A stretch of 49,407 nucleotides of DNA from Rhizobium sp. BK399 (GTDB taxonomy: Bacteria > Pseudomonadota > Alphaproteobacteria > Rhizobiales > Rhizobiaceae), in contig NZ_JACIAH010000027.1 in the NCBI RefSeq assembly GCF_014194695.1, positions 1-49,407 of the forward strand, given 5' to 3'. Numbering within the stretch: the stretch's first letter is position 1; each line of letters starts with the position of its first letter. The notes beneath the pieces were generated by a model that saw only the letters and a program-made list of their open reading frames with translations, was not told where the DNA came from and searched no databases. The translations under genes and the position numbers were made by a program. Below are positions 25,919 through 33,278 of the stretch, one piece after another.

Positions 25919-27547
25919 CTAGAAGCCCATTCCGGCGCCTGCGGGCAGCGCTGGAGCGGCTTCATCCTTTGGCTTCTCGGCAATCATTGCCTCTGTCGTA
26001 ATCAACAGGCCCGCAACCGAAGCGGCATCCTCAAGCGCGGTGCGGACAACCTTGACCGGATCAATCACGCCTTGGCCATAGAGGTCGCCGAACTCGCCCG
26101 TCTGTGCGTTCCAGCCGAAGGAGAAGCCCGTCTGTTCGCGGAGTTTTCCGACGATGACCGAACCCTCGGCGCCAGCGTTTTCTGCGATCTGCCGGACGGG
26201 AGCCTCGATGGCACGCCGGATAATATCGACCCCCACGCGCTGGTCGCGGTTGTCCGTCTCAAGGCCCTCGAGAGCCTTGACGGCGCGCAGCAGTGCAACG
26301 CCACCGCCGGGAAGAATTCCTTCTTCAACTGCGGCACGAGTCGCGTGAAGAGCATCGTCTACGCGGTCCTTCTTCTCCTTGACCTCTACCTCTGTCGAAC
26401 CGCCAACACGAATGACGGCAACGCCACCGGCAAGCTTTGCAAGGCGTTCCTGCAGCTTTTCCCGGTCGTAGTCGGAGGTCGTTTCCTCGATCTGAGCCCT
26501 GATCTGTGCGACGCGCCCATCGATCTCGGCTTTTGATCCGACGCCGTCGATGATCGTCGTGTTCTCCTTTTCGATGGTGACCTTTTTCGCACGACCAAGC
26601 ATGTTCAGGGTGACATTCTCCAGCTTGATACCAAGATCCTCCGAAACCGCCGTTCCGCCGGTGAGGATCGCGATATCCTCAAGCATGGCCTTGCGGCGAT
26701 CGCCGAAGCCCGGAGCCTTGACGGCAGCGATCTTCAGGCCGCCGCGCAGCTTGTTGACGACGAGTGTCGCAAGAGCTTCACCTTCAACGTCTTCAGCGAT
26801 CACAAGGAGCGGCTTGCCCGACTGTACGACGGCTTCGAGGACCGGGAGCAGGGACTGCAGGTTCGACAGCTTCTTCTCGTGAATGAGGATGTAAGGCTCC
26901 TCGAACTCAACACGCATCTTCTCAGGGTTGGTGACGAAATAGGGGCTGAGATAACCGCGGTCGAACTGCATTCCCTCGACGACCTCGAGTTCGGTATCGG
27001 CAGTCTTGGCTTCCTCAACGGTAATGACACCTTCGTTACCGACCTTCTGCATTGCCTCTGCGAGGAAGCGACCGACTTCGGAATCGCCGTTGGCGGAAAT
27101 GGTTCCGACCTGAGCGATTTCCGAGTTGTTGGATATCTTTCGCGCGTTGGTCTTCAACTCATTGACCACCGCATCGACAGCCAGATCAATGCCGCGTTTT
27201 AGATCCATCGGGTTCATGCCGGAGGCGACAGCCTTGGCGCCCTCGCGAACGATGGCCTGTGCGAGGACGGTTGCGGTCGTCGTTCCGTCTCCCGCCAGAT
27301 CGTTCGTCTTTGATGCTACCTCACGCAGCATTTGCGCGCCCATGTTCTCGAACTTGTCTTCCAGTTCGATTTCCTTGGCAACCGTTACCCCATCCTTGGT
27401 GATGCGGGGCGCGCCGAAAGACTTGGAGATGACGACGTTGCGTCCCTTGGGACCAAGGGTCACCTTGACAGCGTCTGCAAGTGTATCGACGCCGCGCAGC
27501 ATGCGGGTGCGCGCATCAGTGCTGAACTTGATTTCCTTTGCAGCCAT
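25919..27547 (-). CDS. groEL: Chaperonin GroEL (60 kDa, Hsp60)
   Basis: A 542-residue chaperonin that refolds proteins in an ATP-dependent double ring with GroES. MAAKEIKFSTDAR at the N-terminus fixes the start at 27547, with GGGAG upstream; an upstream extension to 27694 is not family-like. The ATP-binding blocks TLGPKGRNVVI and AGDGTTTATVLAQAI are intact, as is KAPGFGDRRKAML. The C-terminus ends ALPAGAGMGF, the short tail typical of alphaproteobacterial copies. It follows groES by 38 bases. Rhizobia commonly carry several groEL copies, some on extra replicons, with different regulators. Confidence 0.98.
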   Translation of the reverse strand: MAAKEIKFSTDARTRMLRGVDTLADAVKVTLGPKGRNVVISKSFGAPRITKDGVTVAKEIELEDKFENMGAQMLREVASKTNDLAGDGTTTATVLAQAIVREGAKAVASGMNPMDLKRGIDLAVDAVVNELKTNARKISNNSEIAQVGTISANGDSEVGRFLAEAMQKVGNEGVITVEEAKTADTELEVVEGMQFDRGYLSPYFVTNPEKMRVEFEEPYILIHEKKLSNLQSLLPVLEAVVQSGKPLLVIAEDVEGEALATLVVNKLRGGLKIAAVKAPGFGDRRKAMLEDIAILTGGTAVSEDLGIKLENVTLNMLGRAKKVTIEKENTTIIDGVGSKAEIDGRVAQIRAQIEETTSDYDREKLQERLAKLAGGVAVIRVGGSTEVEVKEKKDRVDDALHATRAAVEEGILPGGGVALLRAVKALEGLETDNRDQRVGVDIIRRAIEAPVRQIAENAGAEGSVIVGKLREQTGFSFGWNAQTGEFGDLYGQGVIDPVKVVRTALEDAASVAGLLITTEAMIAEKPKDEAAPALPAGAGMGF

Positions 27548-27585
27548 CTTTCTAACTCCCAGATAGCAATTGACCCAACTGCGCC

Positions 27586-27900
27586 TTAAGCGGCCTGCTT
27601 CTGCTCGCTGTGAATTTCGATAATTCCCAAAACGTCGCTTTCTTTCATGATCAGAAGGTCTTCTCCGTTGATCTTGATCTCGGTGCCGGACCACTTGCCA
27701 AACAGGATGCGATCCCCCGCTTTTACGTCGAGTGCCTGAATTTGACCTGCCTCGTTGCGAGCGCCGGTGCCAACGGCGACCACTTCTCCCTCCTGGGGCT
27801 TTTCCTTGGCTGTGTCGGGGATGATAATGCCGCCCCTGGTCCTTTCTTCAGACTCGACGCGGCGGACCAGGACACGGTCATGCAGTGGACGGAATGACAT
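27586..27900 (-). CDS. groES: Co-chaperonin GroES (10 kDa, Hsp10)
   Basis: A 104-residue co-chaperonin forming the heptameric lid of GroEL. ATG 27900 (MSFRPLHDRVLVRR) is preceded by GGAGGAAAAC. The mobile-loop region ERTRGGIIIPDTAKEKPQEG and the core ILFGKWSGTEIKINGEDLLIM are normal. It is first in a groES-groEL operon. A CIRCE-like inverted repeat lies about 150 bases upstream. Confidence 0.98.
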   Translation of the reverse strand: MSFRPLHDRVLVRRVESEERTRGGIIIPDTAKEKPQEGEVVAVGTGARNEAGQIQALDVKAGDRILFGKWSGTEIKINGEDLLIMKESDVLGIIEIHSEQKQAA

Positions 27901-28023
27901 GTTTTCCTCCTTGGACAAACGATCATGTTTTGAAACCCTTGCCGGACCGGATGGCCAGTCCGGGCGGGTGCGAGGCCTCGAAGAGCACCTCGCGGCAAAG
28001 ATTTATTTTGCTATTTTTCGGCT

Positions 28024-28029
28024 TTCAAG
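28024..28029 (-). promoter_or_regulatory. Possible heat-shock sigma -35 element upstream of groES
   Basis: CTTGAA on the minus strand, followed by an AT-rich stretch, resembles the -35 of an RpoH-type promoter. It lies between the CIRCE-like element and groES. I cannot fix a convincing -10, so this is tentative. Confidence 0.3.
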
Positions 28030-28046
28030 ATGGTCTCGAAAAAATT

Positions 28047-28073
28047 TTGGCACTCATGGCCAACGAGTGCCAG
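28047..28073. promoter_or_regulatory. CIRCE-like operator (HrcA site) of groESL
   Basis: TTGGCACTC, a 9-base spacer and GAGTGCCAG match the CIRCE consensus TTAGCACTC-N9-GAGTGCTAA at all but the outer positions; the two arms TGGCACTC and GAGTGCCA are perfectly complementary. CIRCE is bound by the repressor HrcA. It is upstream of groES and divergent from the gene at 28168, so it might affect both. Confidence 0.85.
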
Positions 28074-28167
28074 CCGCCCTCTTGATCTGTAAATTCTCGG
28101 TTCCTAGGTTTTGGCCGCGGTTTTCACGGGAGGCCACGCGGCTTCACGTCAATGGAGTGAGACAAGC

Positions 28168-28455
28168 ATGAATACAGAAGGCGACATGAGGGCGCTGAGT
28201 GTCGAGGAGCGCGAGGAGATCTTCATCGATATCGCGCGGCAGCTGGATCGTACCGCCCTGGAATCTATGGTGGAAGGCAACCGGAAGTTCGCGATGGTCT
28301 CGAAGAACATGGCCGATGCGATCTTCATCAGCGCCGATGAGCTGGCCCGCGACGAAAGTCATACTCCTTTCCATGTCATGAAACAGGCGAGGGAACTCGT
28401 CCGCCAGTTCGAGGCCGTCCACCCTCACCGCATGCGCAGTCACGCCATCCACTAG
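28168..28455 (+). CDS. 95-residue hypothetical protein divergent from groESL
   Basis: A soluble, mostly helical protein (MNTEGDMRALSVEEREEIFI, then RQLDRTALESMVEGNRKFAM and FHVMKQARELVRQFEAVHPHR). A GGAG element lies about 11 bases before ATG 28168; an in-frame extension to 28111 is less likely. It contains no Cys and is moderately acidic. The CIRCE-like repeat lies roughly 95 bases upstream, so heat-shock control is conceivable. I do not recognise a family. Confidence 0.6.
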   Translation: MNTEGDMRALSVEEREEIFIDIARQLDRTALESMVEGNRKFAMVSKNMADAIFISADELARDESHTPFHVMKQARELVRQFEAVHPHRMRSHAIH

Positions 28456-28596
28456 GGTTCACGTAGAACCGCCACCATCGGCAGCTTCGCTGCGTTGGAG
28501 AGGCTGAAGCGCTTCCTTAGCCTCGCGATCTATTTGCCTTGCGCCTCAGGAAAGGGCGGCCTTCAAGATCTTGCGCCGCCCCTAACTACCAGTGCT

Positions 28597-28899
28597 CTAG
28601 TGAAGGAAGGTCCTCTTGGACGTTTTTTCGACGATTGCTTCTACCGCGCCGATGAGGCGGCTTGCCCGTCCTAGGACAACGACTCCACGCTGGTCGACGC
28701 CGATCCGGTGCGCCATGGCCTCGATTGCTCGAGCGACATTATTTAGCTTGGCGCCAAGGTCGGCCATATCAAACCGGTACGCTTGTCGGGCAAGACGGTA
28801 TAGGCAATCCGCATAGCGGGACGCTACAATCATTCGGCCGCCGATCTTATCGACATGGGGACCGTTTCCAGCGGCCATCGCATTTGGCTTCACGATCAT
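28597..28899 (-). CDS. 100-residue hypothetical protein
   Basis: A small protein from ATG 28899 with GGAGG six bases upstream. The core is helical: IVASRYADCLYRLARQAYRF, LGAKLNNVARAIEAMAHRIG, VVLGRASRLIGAVEAIVEKT. It is basic overall. It lies 14 bases downstream of the gene at 28914 on the same strand, so the two form a likely operon inside the chaperone island. I do not recognise a family and assign no function. Confidence 0.6.
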   Translation of the reverse strand: MIVKPNAMAAGNGPHVDKIGGRMIVASRYADCLYRLARQAYRFDMADLGAKLNNVARAIEAMAHRIGVDQRGVVVLGRASRLIGAVEAIVEKTSKRTFLH

Positions 28900-28913
28900 G
28901 ATGGCCTCCGAAA

Positions 28914-29225
28914 TCAGCGGTAATAAGCTTCGGGTCTGGCCATTGACGGAGCCTCACCGTCATCGAGGGCCTTGAGAGCCTTGAGGATGTCCTCATAGCG
29001 CACAGGTTTCCTGACCCCCGGTGGGCGCCGCAGTTGTGGCGAGGAGTCGACAGCAAAGAGATCGGAAGCCCAGGAAGCAAGGATGGCCCGCTTTTCGCTG
29101 TCGCATAGCGCGGTTGCGAGGATGTCGCGCGGGTGATCATAGGACTGTTTCCTGTCAAGGATCCGATTCGTGCCCGGCTTCTCCGAGGCACGAGGGTTGA
29201 GTTGATCGTTCCTTTCAGTCGTCAT
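28914..29225 (-). CDS. 103-residue rhizobial-type conserved hypothetical protein
   Basis: A soluble protein from ATG 29225 with AGGAGA upstream. The central motif DHPRDILATALCDSEKRAIL followed by ASWASDLFAVDS and RYEDILKALKALDDGE is, to my recollection, shared by conserved hypothetical proteins in rhizobia, often beside small heat-shock genes; I cannot verify this here. The N-terminus is polar and probably disordered. Read divergently from hsp20, with about 245 bases between starts. The function is unknown. Confidence 0.7.
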   Translation of the reverse strand: MTTERNDQLNPRASEKPGTNRILDRKQSYDHPRDILATALCDSEKRAILASWASDLFAVDSSPQLRRPPGVRKPVRYEDILKALKALDDGEAPSMARPEAYYR

Positions 29226-29350
29226 CTTCGTTTCTCCTAAAAACCTTCATCAAGGGAGTGAAAATCTCCAGGCAGAACTGAGATTGTTTCAACGATTTCA
29301 TCGTTCAAGAGGTCGGGCTGGCCGCTGTTAAAAAAATTTTTATGAGCCAT

Positions 29351-29376
29351 CTTGAATCTGCAAATCCCCCAAACCA
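29351..29376 (+). promoter_or_regulatory. Possible RpoH-type promoter of hsp20
   Basis: CTTGAA at 29351-29356 is followed by 10 bases and a C-rich CCCCCAAACC-like segment reminiscent of the heat-shock -10 (CCCCAT). It is located about 120 bases upstream of the hsp20 ATG, leaving a long leader as ROSE-controlled genes have. Confidence 0.35.
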
Positions 29377-29413
29377 GATCATTTTCGCCGGCCGCCTGAA
29401 AGGGGCTGGCAGC

Positions 29414-29469
29414 GTCGGAGGCGCCCGACTTGCGCGTCTCCATTCCAACTCGCTTTACGGAGGTTTTGG
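29414..29469 (+). promoter_or_regulatory. ROSE-like RNA thermometer in the hsp20 leader
   Basis: Just before the ATG the leader can fold CCAA (29445-29448) and TCGCT (29450-29454) against GGAGG (29459-29463) and TTGG (29466-29469), hiding the Shine-Dalgarno sequence. TCGCT fits the UYGCU motif that defines ROSE elements in rhizobial small heat-shock leaders. A second stem GTCGG/CCGAC lies at 29414-29429. Melting at heat-shock temperature would expose GGAGG. Confidence 0.65.
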
Positions 29470-29471
29470 TT

Positions 29472-29939
29472 ATGAGAAACGAACTCGACTTTACACCGCT
29501 TTTCCGATCCAGCATCGGCTTTGACAGGGTGTTCAATCTTCTTGCCAACTCGCAGCGCGTTCAGGGGATAGAAACCTGGCCGCCATATGACATCCTGAAG
29601 ACGGACGAGGATGGCTACCGGATCCAGATGGCGGTCGCGGGCTTTTCCGATGGTGATCTTGACATCACGCAGGAACGCAACGTTCTCGTGGTGAAGGGCC
29701 AGAAGGCGGAAGACAGTGGCGGCGAATACCTCCACCGAGGGATCGCTGGCCGCGCCTTCGAACGACGCTTCGAGCTTGCCGATCACGTTCGCGTTGAAAA
29801 TGCAACGCTGACAAATGGTCTCCTCAGCATAGACCTGAAGCGAGAAATTCCCGAGGCCATGAAGCCGCGCAAGATTGCGATTGGCGCAGAAACTGCGCCT
29901 CACTCGCTGCAGATCGACGCCGAAAAGCAAGTCGCGTAA
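29472..29939 (+). CDS. Small heat-shock protein, Hsp20/IbpA family
   Basis: A 155-residue alpha-crystallin-type holdase. ATG 29472 follows the ROSE-like hairpin and GGAGG. The alpha-crystallin domain covers about residues 35-125: YDILKTDEDGYRIQMAVAGF, LDITQERNVLVVKGQK, RGIAGRAFERRFELADHV and NGLLSIDLKREIPE (an A-x-x-NGLL-type motif). The C-terminus KPRKIAIG carries the I-x-I tail motif used for oligomerisation. It binds unfolding proteins and passes them to DnaK or GroEL. It is full length and belongs with groESL in this stress island. Confidence 0.95.
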   Translation: MRNELDFTPLFRSSIGFDRVFNLLANSQRVQGIETWPPYDILKTDEDGYRIQMAVAGFSDGDLDITQERNVLVVKGQKAEDSGGEYLHRGIAGRAFERRFELADHVRVENATLTNGLLSIDLKREIPEAMKPRKIAIGAETAPHSLQIDAEKQVA

Positions 29940-29950
29940 CTGGGGGGGCG

Positions 29951-29975
29951 GGGGCGTCGCGATTGCGGCGCTCCC
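29951..29975 (+). terminator. GC-rich hairpin after hsp20, possible terminator
   Basis: GGGGCGTCGC, loop gatt and GCGGCGCTCCC form a stem of about ten pairs with one bulged T, followed by only three T residues. It begins 11 bases after the hsp20 stop and ends ten bases before the next ATG, so it could terminate hsp20 transcription or shape the leader of the next gene. Confidence 0.4.
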
Positions 29976-29984
29976 TTTGCAGCG

Positions 29985-30215
29985 ATGAAGACGATTGACG
30001 TTCGAAAGCCAAATACGTTTGACGCCCGGGATCTTGCCGCCTGTCAGCCGGTGTTCAACCAGGTGCTTACAGAAGGTGGTCTAGAAAAGGGGTCGGAAGA
30101 AGCGGATCGCATAGCAGCGATCCTTGTGACACTTTACCGCGAGGGAGTGCGCGATCCGGCGCATCTGGCAATGATGGTGCGAACTGCACGGGGATTGCTT
30201 GAGACGCGGCATTGA
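29985..30215 (+). CDS. 76-residue helical protein, paralogue of the gene at 25676
   Basis: A small soluble protein starting at ATG 29985; no clear Shine-Dalgarno is visible, and a hairpin immediately precedes it. Helical blocks: DLAACQPVFNQVLTEGG, LEKGSEEADRIAAILVTLY and REGVRDPAHLAMMVRTARG. The pattern of conserved positions matches the 65-residue protein on the other side of the chaperone island. It may be read through from hsp20. I do not recognise a family; context suggests stress. Confidence 0.65.
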   Translation: MKTIDVRKPNTFDARDLAACQPVFNQVLTEGGLEKGSEEADRIAAILVTLYREGVRDPAHLAMMVRTARGLLETRH

Positions 30216-30396
30216 CTTTGAAGGGCACAACGGCGCTACAAGCGAATTTGACCATCTGAGGCATAACATCTGGGGTGCGATGGCCAGTTCTGGCGTCGCC
30301 AAGGTCGAAGAGCGGCGCGAACCGATCACTGACGAACCCCCAGGCGGGATCGTCGACAAGCCCTCGAATCCGAGGAAGATTGGAGAGCGCTGCTGA
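30199..30396 (+). CDS. Doubtful 65-residue hypothetical protein
   Basis: An open frame with polar, acidic composition in its C-terminal part (VAKVEERREPITDEPPGGIV) overlaps the end of the preceding gene by 17 bases and is convergent with the phosphorylase gene. No ribosome binding site is clear, and the best internal start would be ATG 30280. No family recognised. It is reported only because the composition is protein-like. Confidence 0.25.
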   Translation: MRRGIDFEGHNGATSEFDHLRHNIWGAMASSGVAKVEERREPITDEPPGGIVDKPSNPRKIGERC

Positions 30397-30423
30397 AACG
30401 CGACGGTCACGCCCGAGGTGAAC

Positions 30424-31254
30424 TCAAGCGATCTTCCGTTTCAGCCACGTCGGCGGGGTTCCATGAAAGCCTCCGTCGAGAGCGTGCGAGCAACCGCATG
30501 TCCGATCGGTTGAAAGCCCTGAAATTGCTTCTATCAGTGTCTTTTCAATAAGGTCGTGGAGACCTTCTTTGTAGTAGATTTCGTTCATGCTGCCGGGTCC
30601 AAAGTGAACCACCGCTGGTGCCATCCCCGAACCAAAATTGATAACTGGTGCTATCGACGCGAAGCACAGTTCCGCTTCGCGCGCGAAGATAACCTCTGGC
30701 ACAAGCGGCGTGCCGACTATGTCACCCCCGTCGCGTTGATAGGAGCGAATTTCTGCGGGCGTTTCGAAACGGGGACCTTCGGTGCAAACAAAGGTGCCAC
30801 GCTCGATGACGCGATTACTGTACTTGTTTGCGGCGGCGATCAGTTCCGTGCGAAGACGCGGGCAAAATGGATCAGTGAAGTCGACGCGCACCCAGCAATC
30901 GCTCTCGTCGAACAAGGACTGGGCGCGCGACTTCGTCTTGTCGAGGAAGTCATCGGAAATGACGATATCACCGGGCCGAATGGCCGGATTGACGGAGCCG
31001 ATGGCGTTCTGGGAAATGATGGCCTCGACGCCCAGTTCGCGAAACGCCCATATGTTCGCATGATAGTTTATCTTGTGACTGGGTACCGTCAGCTTTTCGC
31101 CATACCGCAGAATGACCGCCGTCTCGCGCCCGCCAATGGTTCCGAGCAGGACTTCGGCTTCACCCCACGGGGTCGAAACGGATTCCGACCGACGATTTTG
31201 AAGAAGGTTTTCGGAGGCAGCGCTCGTAAGCAGTCCGACTGGTGCTCTGTTCAT
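30424..31254 (-). CDS. MTAP/PNP-type nucleoside phosphorylase
   Basis: A 276-residue phosphorylase that splits a purine nucleoside with phosphate into base and sugar-1-phosphate. ATG 31254 has GAGGGA upstream. Family blocks: VLLGTIGGRETAVILRYG near 35-52, the His pair in VPSHKINYHAN, EAIISQNAIGSVNP, and EGPRFETPAEIR from 159, followed by PEVIFAREAELCFASIAPVINF. At the base-binding position where 6-amino-purine MTA phosphorylases carry Asp, this protein appears to have Asn206 (VINFGSG), suggesting a 6-oxo (deaminated) purine substrate. It overlaps no gene but ends the catabolic operon, 11 bases after the amidohydrolase. Specificity is inference. Confidence 0.82.
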   Translation of the reverse strand: MNRAPVGLLTSAASENLLQNRRSESVSTPWGEAEVLLGTIGGRETAVILRYGEKLTVPSHKINYHANIWAFRELGVEAIISQNAIGSVNPAIRPGDIVISDDFLDKTKSRAQSLFDESDCWVRVDFTDPFCPRLRTELIAAANKYSNRVIERGTFVCTEGPRFETPAEIRSYQRDGGDIVGTPLVPEVIFAREAELCFASIAPVINFGSGMAPAVVHFGPGSMNEIYYKEGLHDLIEKTLIEAISGLSTDRTCGCSHALDGGFHGTPPTWLKRKIA

Positions 31255-31265
31255 ACTCGATTCCC

Positions 31266-32561
31266 TCAATTGCATTGATAGTGACGATGGATCGTTGACC
31301 GCACCGCGGCTTCGTCGATCCTTGTTAATTTGCCTTCGTCGAACACGGTTTCCCCCGCGATCATCACTTTGCGGACGTGCTGCGGACCGGCGTGGTAGAC
31401 GATGTCAGAAAGAGCTCTCTCGTAGGTCATTCCCAACGGGTGCTCCAAGGCGAGGACGACCAGATCGGCTTGCTTTCCGGGCTCCAGACTGCCGATCTCG
31501 CGATCCCATCCGAGGACCCGCGCTCCCTCGATGGTGGCCATCGAGAAGGCGTCCGCAGCGCCGAGGATCGAAGCATCAAGAGTTGTCGCGCGCTGGAGAA
31601 GGACCGACAGCTTCATCTCCTGAAAGATGTCCAGGCTGTTGTTCGAAAGGGTGCTATCGGTACCCAGTCCGACGGGCACGCCGCGCCGCCGCAGCGCCGG
31701 GATGGGTGCGACACCGCTCGCAAGCTTTGCATTGCTCGCGGGGTTATGAGCCACGCCAGCTCCGGTCGCAGCAAGGATGTCCATGTCGGCGTCATCGAGC
31801 CATACACAATGGGCAAGAATAGAGGTCCCATCGAGCACGCCGAGATCGTTGAGCCAGGCGACGGGTGAGCGACCATAGCGCTCCGCAATCAGATCGTTTT
31901 CAGCGAGGTTCTCCGCCACATGTATCGTGAAGGGAAGTCCGAGCGCCTCGGCCCCGCGCTTGACGGCCCTCAATAGCTCTGGCGTGCAGCTGTACGGAGA
32001 ATGGGCCCCGAGATAAAAGCGGCACAGTCCGTTGCCCGCATTGTCCGAAATCGCTTGCCGTGTCTCCTTAAGCGCAAGCGGCCAATTGGGGCGGCCGTTG
32101 GGTCGAAGTTCGGGCGAGTTTGCAAGAGCGCCGCTTAACGACCTCATGCCAATTTCGCTCGCCACCGATGCGAAGACACCTGCACCGTACCGTGTACAGT
32201 CGCATGCGGTCGTAATGCCCGCGCGTATCATATCCATCGCAGCGAGGGTGGAGCCCCGCCGGTTGTCGTCGATTGTCAGGGATGCGGTATGCGGAGCAAG
32301 TGCCTTTGCCCATTGGAAAAGGTCGCCATCGTCACAGCAGCCACGGTGAGTGGAAAGCCCACCATGGGCATGGGTGTTGACGAGGCCGGGGATGACCACT
32401 TTCCCATTTTGATCATCTCTTGTTGCCCCAATCGCTACGTCCGGCAAGTCGCTCGATGGGCCGATCCATTTGATGGTGCTGCCCTCGACGAGGATCGCGC
32501 CGTCTGCGTAAAATCCACCAGGCAGGCCAGTGCAGATAAACGCATTGAATAGCAGCTTCAT
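31266..32561 (-). CDS. Atz/Trz-type amidohydrolase, probable MTA/SAH-like adenosine deaminase
   Basis: A 431-residue metal-dependent hydrolase of the amidohydrolase superfamily (subtype III, MTA/SAH deaminase, TrzN/AtzA relatives). Metal and catalytic residues: His64 and His66 in NTHAHGG, His214 with Glu217 in IHVAEN, His251 in AHCVWL, and Asp302 in GLGTDSTLSNN. The length fits the family. SDAATF-like C-terminal blocks (ATIEGARVLGWDREIGSLEPG, KQADLVVL) are intact. GGAGATCGGATAG precedes the ATG. Placed just upstream of the phosphorylase, it could deaminate an adenine nucleoside that the next enzyme then phosphorolyses. The exact substrate is not determinable here. Confidence 0.85.
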   Translation of the reverse strand: MKLLFNAFICTGLPGGFYADGAILVEGSTIKWIGPSSDLPDVAIGATRDDQNGKVVIPGLVNTHAHGGLSTHRGCCDDGDLFQWAKALAPHTASLTIDDNRRGSTLAAMDMIRAGITTACDCTRYGAGVFASVASEIGMRSLSGALANSPELRPNGRPNWPLALKETRQAISDNAGNGLCRFYLGAHSPYSCTPELLRAVKRGAEALGLPFTIHVAENLAENDLIAERYGRSPVAWLNDLGVLDGTSILAHCVWLDDADMDILAATGAGVAHNPASNAKLASGVAPIPALRRRGVPVGLGTDSTLSNNSLDIFQEMKLSVLLQRATTLDASILGAADAFSMATIEGARVLGWDREIGSLEPGKQADLVVLALEHPLGMTYERALSDIVYHAGPQHVRKVMIAGETVFDEGKLTRIDEAAVRSTIHRHYQCN

Positions 32562-33278
32562 CTATCCGATCTCCATTTCATATAGTCTGTCGTCGATCGT
32601 GATCCGGATCTCCTCATGCAGACGGCCAGGCAGTACGACGGCTCCGTCGTGGATGCGGAAGGGAGCATCGTGACCAGGGACAATGATATCGGCCATACCG
32701 ACGATGCGCTGAACGCTCGCGGATGCGGCCTTTGCGTCAAACGAGCCAGCCGATACGCTGGTGGCAACTTCACCACGATGCTTCAAGGCATCCTGCGCCA
32801 GGACAACGCATTCGCCGTCGATCTGGAGGACAAGCGCGATGTGACCGCCAGTATGTCCCGGCGTTCTGATCATTCGAACTCCCGGCAGGATATCCAGCTC
32901 TCCGGAAACCACAGAGAGTTGCGGTCTGCGCAATAGTCCTTCCACCAGATACTTGGGAACAGCCCTGTCGTGCGCCCAATGCCTATCGAAGTAACTGAGT
33001 TCTGCCTCATGGATAACGATTTCGGCGTCCGGGAAGCACTCAGCGTTGGCGATGTGATCAAAGTGCAGGTGAGACAGAATGACTGTGCGAATGTCGCCAG
33101 CGTCGACCCCACGTTTGGCCAGTCCTTCAAGAATGCCAGGCCGATCACCCGCGCCGCCGGTGTCGAACAACGCATATCCTGCCCTGGTCTTCAGCAAGAC
33201 CGTCGTGCTCCAGCCGAGGAAGCCTCGGCTGCATTTACCTGGAAAGCCTGAAAGAAGAATGTCGTATTGTGTTGTCAT
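32562..33278 (-). CDS. MBL-fold metallo-hydrolase (lactonase-like)
   Basis: A 238-residue metallo-beta-lactamase-fold protein. ATG 33278 lies in a TGATG overlap with the permease upstream; the longer frame to 33395 is not coding. The dinuclear metal motif HLHFDH is at 70-75, followed by PGHTGGH and the later PGHDAPF. The architecture (LFDTGGAGDRPG, then SHLHFDH, IANAECFPDAEIVIHEAEL) is that of the N-acyl-homoserine lactonase-like branch, which hydrolyses lactones or related esters. In this cluster it may open a lactone produced by sugar catabolism rather than quench quorum signals; that is inference. Confidence 0.82.
   Translation of the reverse strand: MTTQYDILLSGFPGKCSRGFLGWSTTVLLKTRAGYALFDTGGAGDRPGILEGLAKRGVDAGDIRTVILSHLHFDHIANAECFPDAEIVIHEAELSYFDRHWAHDRAVPKYLVEGLLRRPQLSVVSGELDILPGVRMIRTPGHTGGHIALVLQIDGECVVLAQDALKHRGEVATSVSAGSFDAKAASASVQRIVGMADIIVPGHDAPFRIHDGAVVLPGRLHEEIRITIDDRLYEMEIG

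Noticed and set aside
29237..29548. A 103-codon minus-strand frame across the hsp20 leader
   Set aside because: It overlaps the hsp20 start and its regulatory leader; only a short tail looks protein-like, and there is no ribosome binding site.
29940..29956. G-rich run after hsp20 as a G-quadruplex
   Set aside because: There are only two long G-tracts separated by one C; it is better explained as part of the hairpin that follows.
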